NCBI GenBank assembly: GCA_038331135.1
Contig: JBBQOS010000015.1
Location: 1 to 19,406, forward strand
Reading direction: 5' to 3'
DNA from: UBA9337 sp038331135
GTDB lineage: Bacteria; Patescibacteriota; Minisyncoccia; Moranbacterales; UBA9337
DNA length: 19,406 bases
Made by a program: the position numbers and the translations under genes. Below the pieces are notes generated by a model. That model made no database searches. It had not been told where the DNA came from and saw only the letters and a program-made list of their open reading frames with translations. Positions 1 to 6,577 of this stretch are shown piece by piece; position 1 is the stretch's first letter, and the number at the start of each line of letters is the position of its first letter.

Positions 1-618
1 TTTAGCTACGACCTCAACCCATTCTTCATTATATTTACCAAAGTTAAATTTTTTGATTAAAATCGGCTCGGCAGAAATTTTTATCATTTCTGAAATAGTG
101 GCTTCGTGAGTACTTTTTATAGCTAACATTTGAGCATAATAGTGGTCAAAGATAACCTCCAAGACTCGGATATCTCCCAAGGCATTATGAGCTGGAGCAT
201 CTGCTACATCAAATTCAAAATAATATCTCAGATATTGCAAATTATACCTGGGAATTTCTCCTTGATGGTCAAGATAATGGGCAATTTTAAAGGTATCAAT
301 GATTTTTTTGATAATCAAGCCTTCTTTCTTTAACATCTCTGTGTCAAAACCGGCATTGTGAGCTACCAAAATATTATCTTTTTCAAAGATAGCTTGAAGC
401 TCTTTAAACATGGCAGAATCAATAAAGGGCTCTTTATCGGCCACCATTTTATTGGTAACATGCGCTACCGACATTGACTCTACGCTAATGGACACCGGGG
501 GCTTAAATAAACTTTCTTTTTCTTCGCCTTTAAATTTGTAAGCTACTTGGCACAATCTATCCTCCTTGCCCAAGCCGGTCGTCTCAGTATCTAAAAAAAC
601 TAAATTTTCTTTTTGCAT
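1..618 (-). CDS. DnaQ-like 3'-5' exonuclease (DEDDh), C-terminus cut by window edge
   Basis: The frame is open from the ATG at 616-618 to base 1, giving 206 codons with no stop, so the C-terminus lies outside the window. All three exonuclease motifs of the DEDDh family can be read: Exo I FLDTETTGLG (D10, E12), Exo II HNAGFD (H87-D92) and Exo III HNALGD (H144, D149). These residues bind the two metal ions that cleave 3'-terminal nucleotides. The visible end contains FNFGKY, which resembles the FGK(H/Y) motif found at the end of some exonuclease-X/DnaQ-like proteins. It is probably a stand-alone proofreading or repair exonuclease rather than the Pol III epsilon subunit, because no clamp-binding or polymerase-binding tail can be seen. 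It starts 8 bases after the trpS stop, so it is probably co-transcribed with trpS. The family call is firm; the cellular role is inferred. Confidence 0.9.
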   Translation of the reverse strand, partial: MQKENLVFLDTETTGLGKEDRLCQVAYKFKGEEKESLFKPPVSISVESMSVAHVTNKMVADKEPFIDSAMFKELQAIFEKDNILVAHNAGFDTEMLKKEGLIIKKIIDTFKIAHYLDHQGEIPRYNLQYLRYYFEFDVADAPAHNALGDIRVLEVIFDHYYAQMLAIKSTHEATISEMIKISAEPILIKKFNFGKYNEEWVEVVAK

Positions 619-626
619 AATTAAAA

Positions 627-1637
627 TTAATCATTAAAATAATTTATATTCATTGCTTCTTTTACTTCTTTTAAGGTTTGGGTGGCTACAATTCTAGCTT
701 TTTCTCCCCCTTCTTTCAGCATATCCATAACTGCTTGCGGGTCTTTAGATGCCTCAATTCTTTTTTCTCGAATCGGGGCTAGGAAATTTTCCAAAACCGC
801 AATCAATCTTTTTTTAACTTCCACATCACCTACTCCACCTTGTTTATAGTGATTTTTTAAATCTTCTAGTCCATCTGTATCTTTATCAAAAGCACTCAAA
901 TATTCAAAGACCGGATTGCCTTCAACTGTTCCGGGATCTTCAATTTTTAAATGATTAGGATCGGTCATCATTCCCATAACTTTCTTTTTTACTTCCTCGG
1001 AACTGTCCGAAAGATAGATGGCATTGTTTAACGATTTCCCCATCTTTGATCCTCCATCTGTTCCAATCAATCTTTTTATCTTAGAAAGCATCGATTCACA
1101 CTCCACCAAAACATTTGTTTTATAAGTATGATTAAATTTACGCACAATTTCATTGGTCTGCTCTATCATTGGCAATTGATCTTCTCCTACGGGCACCAAT
1201 TGGGCTTTAAAAGCGGTAATATCCGCCGCTTGACTGACTGGGTAAATTAAAAATCCAGCGGGCAAACTTTTTTCAAAACCTTTTTGAGCGATTTCTGTTT
1301 TTACCGTCGGGTTTCTCTGCAGTCTCGCAACCGTTACCAAATTCAAATAAAACATCGTTAAGTCAGATAGTTCAGGCACGCTAGATTGGATAAAAATGGT
1401 ATTTATTTTTGGGTCCAGTCCGATTGAAATATAATCCAGCGCTAATTCTAAAATATTATCTCTTACCTTCTGGGGATTATCAGCGTTGTCGGTGAGAGCC
1501 TGCATATCCGCAATCATGATAAACTGATTGCATTCATGTTGCATTTTTAATCTTTTTTCAAGTGATCCGACATAATGCCCCAGATGCAATTTACCAGTTG
1601 GCCTGTCTCCAGTTAAAATTGTTTTTTTATCATTCAT
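627..1637 (-). CDS. trpS: tryptophan--tRNA ligase (TrpRS)
   Basis: Class I aminoacyl-tRNA synthetase that charges tRNA-Trp with tryptophan using ATP, in the cytoplasm. From the ATG chosen here the protein is 336 residues, the usual length for bacterial TrpRS. It starts with the family pattern ILTGDRPTGKLHLGHYVG, where HLGH (about 18-21) is the HIGH motif. GEDQ (about 151-154) and SKMGKS (about 197-202, the KMSKS loop) follow at the expected spacing. A TTG two codons upstream (1641-1643) keeps the frame open, but the ATG at 1635-1637 fits the family N-terminus better and aligns with the start of the relic copy at 14.5 kb. There is no good Shine-Dalgarno site just upstream. The gene leads an operon with the exonuclease downstream. 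A promoter at 1745-1773 and a hairpin repeat in the leader precede it. It appears intact. Confidence 0.97.
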   Translation of the reverse strand: MNDKKTILTGDRPTGKLHLGHYVGSLEKRLKMQHECNQFIMIADMQALTDNADNPQKVRDNILELALDYISIGLDPKINTIFIQSSVPELSDLTMFYLNLVTVARLQRNPTVKTEIAQKGFEKSLPAGFLIYPVSQAADITAFKAQLVPVGEDQLPMIEQTNEIVRKFNHTYKTNVLVECESMLSKIKRLIGTDGGSKMGKSLNNAIYLSDSSEEVKKKVMGMMTDPNHLKIEDPGTVEGNPVFEYLSAFDKDTDGLEDLKNHYKQGGVGDVEVKKRLIAVLENFLAPIREKRIEASKDPQAVMDMLKEGGEKARIVATQTLKEVKEAMNINYFND

Positions 1638-1649
1638 AATCAAAAATTT

Positions 1650-1709
1650 AATTACACATCTTCCCTCTCCCTCTCGTGAGGGGGAGAATTAAAGAGGGGG
1701 TGTGTAATT
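1650..1709. repeat. GC-rich hairpin repeat in the trpS leader
   Basis: A 9-bp perfect terminal inverted repeat (AATTACACA at 1650-1658, TGTGTAATT at 1701-1709) encloses pyrimidine-rich and purine-rich arms (CCCTCT at 1663-1668 pairs with AGAGGG at 1693-1698; a further CTCCC/GGGAG-type stem lies inside). The element is far richer in GC than its surroundings and lies between the predicted trpS promoter and the start codon, so it should be transcribed as a structured 5' leader. It resembles in build the element at 6511-6577. It could be a small non-autonomous insertion (MITE-like) or a regulatory hairpin. Confidence 0.6.
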
Positions 1710-1744
1710 TATACACATATTAACATACCAAAATTTACCTCCTT

Positions 1745-1773
1745 ATTATAACGCAGTTATTTAAATATTTAAA
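1745..1773 (-). promoter_or_regulatory. predicted sigma-70 promoter for trpS
   Basis: Read on the minus strand: TTTAAA (1768-1773), a 17-base spacer, then a consensus TATAAT (1745-1750). The -35 is weak and the -10 is perfect. It begins just after the stop codon of the DUF4145 gene, so trpS would have its own start even though it lies downstream of the defence-like operon. The implied leader is about 100 nt and contains the hairpin repeat. Confidence 0.5.
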
Positions 1774-1775
1774 GC

Positions 1776-2411
1776 CTAAATTTTTCCGTCTCTTTGATTT
1801 ATCTGTTCTTTTTTGTTTTCAGGTATTTTACCATAAATTTCATCAATCTCCTTCGGTTCAGTTATCATTTTTTCAGCAATAAAATTAATCAATCGAAAAA
1901 GTGAAGATGCGGTTTCTATGTCATCCTTAAGATCCATTTGCCCTGGGTGCACAGATTCATTTCCAACAACCCTTAGAGAATCCAGAGATTCTTGAATTTT
2001 ATGTGGCAAGCCTTTTTTAACCAACTTTGATATATCACAATTTAAATCTCTTCCTTTTTCTCCTAATTGAATGCACAATTTTTGCAGAGCAAGCCTAAGT
2101 AAGGCAGAAGCTCCTCTGGGAGATTTTTGTAAAATTTCTGCAGCTTCAATGTAATCATTTTGAATTTCTTCATTTAAATCCTGATTGGGCGGTTCAATTC
2201 CTTGAAAATTGGGAAATATCATAACCTCATCATGCCAAATTGAATATTCGTTACAATGATTACAAAAACATACGTGGTTATCTATTAATTTTAAGTATCC
2301 ATTATTATAATAATGCAAATCTTTCCATGATTGATTAGAGAATGCATCGCAAAATGGACAGTTAAACGAAGTTTTCTCAAATTCTGGTGACCTATATGGT
2401 ATTTTTTGCAT
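1776..2411 (-). CDS. DUF4145 protein with N-terminal zinc-finger-like motif
   Basis: A 211-residue soluble protein. The N-terminal part carries CPFC (C18, C21) and CNHC (C50, C53), a likely four-cysteine zinc site. The C-terminal half matches the DUF4145 pattern: SPRGASALLRLALQKL (97-112), a helical segment, then VVGNESVHPG (148-157), which corresponds to the conserved 'GN..vH' signature of the family. The biochemical function of DUF4145 is not established. It is often found alone or fused in restriction and anti-phage loci. It is the third gene of the operon, 19 bases after the RloB-like gene, so it may be a partner or regulator of that pair. It could also be an unrelated passenger. The domain call is strong and the role is inferred from position. 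Confidence 0.82.
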   Translation of the reverse strand: MQKIPYRSPEFEKTSFNCPFCDAFSNQSWKDLHYYNNGYLKLIDNHVCFCNHCNEYSIWHDEVMIFPNFQGIEPPNQDLNEEIQNDYIEAAEILQKSPRGASALLRLALQKLCIQLGEKGRDLNCDISKLVKKGLPHKIQESLDSLRVVGNESVHPGQMDLKDDIETASSLFRLINFIAEKMITEPKEIDEIYGKIPENKKEQINQRDGKI

Positions 2412-2430
2412 AATTATGTATTTTATCTCG

Positions 2431-2982
2431 TTATTTTTTTAATTTTTTATTCTCCATAAATCCAATAATTCTATCTAATTCTTCGATTTTCTTTCGCCTA
2501 TTATCTAAAACATTTTTAGGAAATATTTTTTTATATTCATCAACATTGCATCTTTTTCTCTCACAAATATGTCTTTTCTCAAACTCTTTTTTATAATATT
2601 CTGATTTTTTATTCTTTATTATTTTTCCAACGTTCAAAATTCGCAATAATAATGCCTCTAAACACGGATTATTCTCAATTAAGAACACTCCACTATCTTT
2701 TGCCATTTTTCTAGCTGCCTCTATTTCAATTTTGGGCCTATCATTATCAATAATTACCACGCGAGCATCAAAAGCTCCGTAATAATTAATTGCTTTTTTC
2801 ACAACCATATCAGGCGCACCTCCATTACCATTTTTAATCTTTATCCTTAAGTCAATATTGTACTTTCCGTATATTGTATTTAAATACCTCAAGAAAGCAT
2901 CTTCGCCCGCACCTTCTCCATAAAAAAGAATTGTCCTTTTTTGTTTTTTCCATTTTTTATTTTGATATTTTCTTTTTAGCAT
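2431..2982 (-). CDS. RloB-like (TOPRIM-type) protein, probable effector of ATPase pair
   Basis: A 183-residue basic protein. After a Lys/Arg-rich start comes ILFYGEGAGEDAFLRYL, with the EGxGE acidic motif at 23-27, typical of the first TOPRIM strand. VVIIDNDRP follows, with the DND acidic motif at 79-81, then IENNPCLEALLL (102-113), which matches the family's 'SNPcFElWLL' segment. These are the marks of the RloB family (PF13707), whose TOPRIM fold suggests metal-dependent nuclease activity. No activity can be shown from sequence alone. It starts 12 bases after the ATPase stop and precedes the DUF4145 gene, so the three are probably co-transcribed. In known cases RloB/AbiLii-type proteins act with a RloA/AbiLi-type ATPase in phage defence. 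No signal peptide or membrane segment is seen. An unusually lysine-rich C-terminus could bind nucleic acid. Confidence 0.8.
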   Translation of the reverse strand: MLKRKYQNKKWKKQKRTILFYGEGAGEDAFLRYLNTIYGKYNIDLRIKIKNGNGGAPDMVVKKAINYYGAFDARVVIIDNDRPKIEIEAARKMAKDSGVFLIENNPCLEALLLRILNVGKIIKNKKSEYYKKEFEKRHICERKRCNVDEYKKIFPKNVLDNRRKKIEELDRIIGFMENKKLKK

Positions 2983-2994
2983 ATGTGCAAAGCA

Positions 2995-4206
2995 TTAATC
3001 AATATTAGGCACCGCACCATATGCTCCCGCCACATATTTAGCATAATAATTATCATCAGCTCTTACGCCGTCTACATCATCCAGTCTCCACGCTTCACTG
3101 CTTCCATGATCATTCTTTTCTGTTAAAATAATCTGATATTTATCCATTTGATTCAATATGCGATGACTATGCGTGCTAAAAATAATCTGAGCATTTTTAG
3201 TATTCGTATCAGGAGAAATAAATAATTCAAAAAGTGCTTCGACCATGTCAGGATGGAGATAGGCATCTAACTCATCCAATATTGCAATGCTCCCATCCTC
3301 TAAGACTTGCAATATACTTTTCAATAGTGTAACTAACTGTTTTGTCCCAGATGATTCATATATTATTGGAATTTCAAATGACCCTCCATTGATAGAATGA
3401 AAAACCGTAGCATCCAACGATGATCCTCTTTCCTTCTTTTCCTTTTTAACATCAAAAGAAGTAATTCCTAGGTCAAAACGTGCCAGTATTTTTTCGGCCT
3501 TTTCTTTTAATATTTTATTTTCACTATAAAATTCAAGCGCACCAAAAAAATTAAAACTACTTAAAAATGGAAATAAATTTTCAGGTAATCCAGTTTCGAC
3601 AACATTGGTTCTTATTTTTGACCAATAATCAGTAACAGTCTTACTCCCAATGTGATTAAACTGATTTGCGATACTGATAATGCTTGCGTTGTTACGTAAT
3701 GATTTTTTGAAATCTTTTGGTAATTTAAAGTTTTTTCCAGTGAATTCATATTTCTCCGTTTCACTATTCCAACTGCGCACAAAAAGAGTTTTTGATGTTA
3801 ATCGCTGCTTCCCTTTAGTTTTTATTTTTAACTCCTCAGCAATAATTCTCTTATTAGTTATTGAAACAAAATATTCATAAATTTCTTTTTCAATTTCAAA
3901 TTCAATCGATATTTCTGTAGGATTATTTTTAGTATTATTAAAAATAAACGGTTTTACAGGAATTTCGGCATCTAGTTTCACTTTAAAAGAATCCAAAATA
4001 AACCACTTTAAAAAAGGCAAAACTTTTATTAAATTAGTTTTACCGGAAGCATTTGGACCAATAATAACTAGCGCTTTTGAAATTCTTTCACCAGAAAGTG
4101 AATCTGCATAAATATCACTTATCGGAGCTTTATCATTCACCAAAAGACTGACTATATTTTCATCTGCAAAGGAATAAAAGTTTTTACAAGAAAATGAACG
4201 AATCAT
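2995..4206 (-). CDS. AAA15/ABC-type ATPase, RloA/AbiLi-like
   Basis: A 403-residue SMC/ABC-like ATPase with all core motifs in order: Walker A IGPNASGKTNL (about 49-59), ABC signature-like ESSGTKQL (284-291), Walker B SIAILDELDAYLHPD (306-320) and H-loop STHSH (344-348). The C-terminus, VAGAYGAVPNI, resembles the 'G-(R/A)-(F/Y)-G-A-(V/I)-P-N-I' ending common in ATPases paired with RloB proteins. The start RSFSCKNFYSF is the usual first strand of AAA15 proteins ('i.nF.Sf'). The middle region (about 130-280) would be the coiled or lid insertion. It leads a three-gene operon with its own promoter. By analogy with RloA/RloB, AbiL and PARIS systems it would sense infection and hold or activate the TOPRIM partner. 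Family assignment is firm; a defence function is inferred. Confidence 0.85.
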   Translation of the reverse strand: MIRSFSCKNFYSFADENIVSLLVNDKAPISDIYADSLSGERISKALVIIGPNASGKTNLIKVLPFLKWFILDSFKVKLDAEIPVKPFIFNNTKNNPTEISIEFEIEKEIYEYFVSITNKRIIAEELKIKTKGKQRLTSKTLFVRSWNSETEKYEFTGKNFKLPKDFKKSLRNNASIISIANQFNHIGSKTVTDYWSKIRTNVVETGLPENLFPFLSSFNFFGALEFYSENKILKEKAEKILARFDLGITSFDVKKEKKERGSSLDATVFHSINGGSFEIPIIYESSGTKQLVTLLKSILQVLEDGSIAILDELDAYLHPDMVEALFELFISPDTNTKNAQIIFSTHSHRILNQMDKYQIILTEKNDHGSSEAWRLDDVDGVRADDNYYAKYVAGAYGAVPNID

Positions 4207-4235
4207 AATGTTATTTTGTTATTAATTATGCCTAA

Positions 4236-4264
4236 ATAATAGCATATGTGTAAATATAAGTCAA
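4236..4264 (-). promoter_or_regulatory. strong sigma-70-like promoter for the ATPase/RloB/DUF4145 operon
   Basis: On the minus strand: TTGACT (4259-4264), a 17-base spacer, TATTAT (4236-4241). This is the closest match to consensus that I found in the window. Transcription would begin near 4229, leaving a leader of about 23 bases with no Shine-Dalgarno motif before the ATG at 4204-4206. Confidence 0.7.
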
Positions 4265-4312
4265 CATAATACAATTTTATGTATAAAATACAGTTATAAT
4301 GTAGAAAAAAAT

Positions 4313-5254
4313 TTATTTAACTTGGGATTTTTTATCTCTTAAATATACAGGCACAGCCAAGAAACTCAAGAGCATTTGAACAATTCGACTAACAATAGCC
4401 ACGCTAACTACGGCGCTAGCACTGAGACCAAAGATGCTAAAAAAGGTAATATAGGCCCATTCCTTAACCCCAATATTATTGATACTAATAGGAATCGAAG
4501 AAACAACACTCGATAAAAAGATAACTGAAAGATAATCTAAAATATTTATATCAATCTCTAGTGCCCAAAAAAGAATCCAGTTAGCTCCGGCTAACCCTAT
4601 AAGATTAAAAATAAACGATAATCCAATAGCTTTCCAAATATGACTAGCCCTTCCATTGTAATAATTTATTTCTCTTATTATTTTATTTAAAAAAACGTCT
4701 AACTTTTTAAAAGGACTTTTGAATTCTTTTTTCCGGTAAAGTTTTAGGAGCATAAACAAAAAAATTAACCCGCCCAAAGCTAAGCTGTTTAAGATTAATA
4801 ATATATTGTTTTCCAATATTATTTTAAAATTTAAAACAGAAAAAGTAACTGCCAAAAACATTCCACCCCAAAGACCGGTTAGTCTGTCCATTATTACGCT
4901 TGAAGTAGCTTCTTTGAATTTATTGGAAATTTTTCCAATATGATAAATTTTAAAACTATCTCCGCCCAAAAAAGACGGCATAAAATTATTAATAAAAGTG
5001 GCAGTAAAGTATGATTTAAAAAATTCTCCCAAGGGTAAAATTATCCCCCGCAGACGAGCTAAGAATTGCCATTTACGTGCCGAAAAAATCATCCCTGTTA
5101 AATAAAATACGACATATAAAATTATTTCACCAGCATCTAGCCTTTTTAAATATTGAGCCACTTCGCTCCAATTTACTTCAAAAATAATCCACCACAAAAA
5201 AAGCCCACTCACCAGAGCTTTTATAAAAATTTTTAATAACTTTTTATTTAACAT
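4313..5254 (-). CDS. UPF0104/AglD-type membrane protein (LPG synthase TM domain family)
   Basis: A 313-residue polytopic membrane protein. Its hydrophobic segments alternate with short loops, and it matches the UPF0104 family (lysylphosphatidylglycerol synthase transmembrane/AglD-like flippase domain). Typical stretches include FFKSYFTATFINNFMPS, then GGDSFKIYHI and a later SIPISINNIGVKEWAY, which mirrors the family's 'lPiSiaGlGvrE' signature. Members are found in glycan and lipid loci and are often called flippase-like, though transport is mostly unproven. The frame is open a further 48 codons upstream (to 5398), but that part translates the intergenic hairpin repeat and runs into the preceding glycosyltransferase, so the ATG at 5252-5254 is chosen. 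A GGGGAGG purine tract lies about 12 bases upstream of it. Last gene of the GT39-GT39-GT4 operon. Confidence 0.82.
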   Translation of the reverse strand: MLNKKLLKIFIKALVSGLFLWWIIFEVNWSEVAQYLKRLDAGEIILYVVFYLTGMIFSARKWQFLARLRGIILPLGEFFKSYFTATFINNFMPSFLGGDSFKIYHIGKISNKFKEATSSVIMDRLTGLWGGMFLAVTFSVLNFKIILENNILLILNSLALGGLIFLFMLLKLYRKKEFKSPFKKLDVFLNKIIREINYYNGRASHIWKAIGLSFIFNLIGLAGANWILFWALEIDINILDYLSVIFLSSVVSSIPISINNIGVKEWAYITFFSIFGLSASAVVSVAIVSRIVQMLLSFLAVPVYLRDKKSQVK

Positions 5255-5264
5255 AAGACGATAT

Positions 5265-5337
5265 AGCCTCCCCTCCTCAATCCCCTTACAATCGCTTGTC
5301 GCCCATAGCTTTAACATTGGCGCAAGAGGAGGAGGCT
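5265..5337. repeat. nested hairpin repeat between GT4 and UPF0104 genes
   Basis: The outer arms AGCCTCCCCTCCTC (5265-5278) and GAGGAGGAGGCT (5326-5337) pair except for a two-base bulge. Inside lies a second hairpin, CTTG-t-CGCC (5295-5303) with GGCG-CAAG (5319-5326). The sequence CGCTTGTCGCCCATAGC starting at 5293 nearly repeats CGCTTGTCCGCCATAGC starting at 18501, so this belongs to a dispersed family. Its outer arm supplies the purine tract in front of the UPF0104 start codon. Confidence 0.65.
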
Positions 5338-5345
5338 CTGTTTGA

Positions 5346-6503
5346 TTAATTTTTTTTAGATACCCGACTATACAGCAAATAATATTTCCTCGCCACATTT
5401 TCCCAACTCATTTCTTGAGCTTTTTCTCGACTTGCTAGTCCCATCTGCACACGCAATACATCATTTTTTAAAATCATCTCTATTTTTTCGGCTAAATCTT
5501 CGGCATCTTTCATTTTTATAATCATCCCATTTATTTCATCTTCGACCAATTCCTCTGTCCCTCCCGTTTGGGTGGCCAAAATCGGCAATCCGGAAGCTAG
5601 AGCCTCCAACATTGCATTACTCATACCCTCGTTCAATGAAGGTAAGACAAAAACGCTAGCTTCTTGATAATAAGTGGCTATTTTATCTCTAGATATTAAT
5701 CCTGCAAAATCAACAAATTTTTCTAAATTCAATTCTTTTATTAAACTTGTTAGAGCTTCTTTTTCGTTTCCTTCTCCCACTAAGCGCAAGAAAATGTTTG
5801 GATATTTGGGAGCCAAAGTGGACAACGCTTCAATTAAATAATTTATTCCTTTTCTAGCGGTTATCCGAGTTCCTCCCAATGTAATAATAAATTTATCTTT
5901 TGCTCTTTTGGATTCATCTGGATGAAAATTATTTACATCTATCCCATTGCAAATTACTTCTATTTTTTGTTTTCGATCAGTTTGTGTGGCTAAATCTCGA
6001 AGTCCCTGACTATTAGAAATAACTGCAGCGGATTTTCTCCAAATTAATTTTATAAGCGGCTTCAATATAAAATAAATAAATTTAAATCTTTCGCTATAAC
6101 CCGGCACATCTGAACCACGCAAGGAAATGATGTAGGGAATTTTTTTGGTCATTTTTAAATAAAGCGAAATTACTCCGCAAGGAACCGTAAAAAACGAATG
6201 AGTTAAATCATACTTATTTTCTTTAGCTAGCTTATTAGCAACAAAAAGGGCTTTCCATGCGTAAACGATAAGTTCTTTTTGTGATTGAAAATGAAGATTA
6301 TTTCCATTTTTTCCAATCGGTACTTTATAAATATTAATATTATCACCTATTTTTTCAATAGAATATTTCTCGTCAGTGGCGGATGTAATAAAATCTATTT
6401 CTAAATCTTTAATTTTAGAAAATTCTTTTAAAATATAATTTGAAGCATATCCTGCTCCGCCCCCAAGTGGCGGATATTCGTAATTAAAAAATAGTATTCT
6501 CAT
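5346..6503 (-). CDS. GT4-family glycosyltransferase
   Basis: A 385-residue cytoplasmic GT-B fold glycosyltransferase. The N-terminal domain opens with YEYPPLGGGAGYASNYI (8-24), the usual acceptor-side glycine loop. The C-terminal domain has ITLGGTRITARKGINYLIEAL (split across 207-227), a GEGNE nucleotide-binding turn near 243-247, and the retaining EX7E motif NEGMSNAMLE (E292, E300), followed by ASGLPILATQTGGTEELV. It should transfer a sugar from an NDP-sugar to a lipid-linked or glycan acceptor; the sugar cannot be told from sequence. It lies third in the operon, after the two GT39 genes, with a 72-base gap holding a hairpin repeat upstream. No Shine-Dalgarno site is visible. Confidence 0.92.
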   Translation of the reverse strand: MRILFFNYEYPPLGGGAGYASNYILKEFSKIKDLEIDFITSATDEKYSIEKIGDNINIYKVPIGKNGNNLHFQSQKELIVYAWKALFVANKLAKENKYDLTHSFFTVPCGVISLYLKMTKKIPYIISLRGSDVPGYSERFKFIYFILKPLIKLIWRKSAAVISNSQGLRDLATQTDRKQKIEVICNGIDVNNFHPDESKRAKDKFIITLGGTRITARKGINYLIEALSTLAPKYPNIFLRLVGEGNEKEALTSLIKELNLEKFVDFAGLISRDKIATYYQEASVFVLPSLNEGMSNAMLEALASGLPILATQTGGTEELVEDEINGMIIKMKDAEDLAEKIEMILKNDVLRVQMGLASREKAQEMSWENVARKYYLLYSRVSKKN

Positions 6504-6510
6504 TTATTTA

Positions 6511-6577
6511 AATTTAAACCTTACCCATTCACCTCCCCTCCCTAGCAAGGAGGGGGATTACAGGGTGGGGTTAAATT
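6511..6577. repeat. GC-rich hairpin repeat between GT39 and GT4 genes
   Basis: A terminal inverted repeat AATTTAA (6511-6517) / TTAAATT (6571-6577) encloses a C-rich left arm and a G-rich right arm. The core stem CCCCTCC (6535-6541) / GGAGGGG (6549-6555) has a 7-base loop, and outer ACCC / GGGT segments also pair. The build is the same as the element in the trpS leader: AT-rich ends, polypyrimidine and polypurine arms. It overlaps the stop codon of the upstream GT39 gene by two bases. Confidence 0.62.

Noticed and set aside
1709..1744. AAGGAGG at 1738-1744 followed by a five-codon frame (MLICV) upstream of trpS, as a possible leader peptide
   Set aside because: The AAGGAGG lies directly after the predicted -10 box and would mostly not be transcribed. 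The tiny frame has no Trp codons, so Trp attenuation is not supported.
1638..1744. T-box riboswitch in front of trpS
   Set aside because: No T-box core (AGGGTGGNACCGCG-like) and no specifier or terminator arrangement; the GGGGGTGTG here belongs to the hairpin repeat.
4274..4289. ATTTTAT/ATAAAAT inverted repeat as a terminator for the UPF0104 gene
   Set aside because: All-AT stem with a two-base loop; too weak and too tight to fold as a terminator.
5255..5398. N-terminal extension of the UPF0104 protein up to 5398
   Set aside because: Its translation comes from the nested hairpin repeat and overlaps the 3' end of the GT4 gene; the family-like sequence begins at the ATG at 5252-5254.
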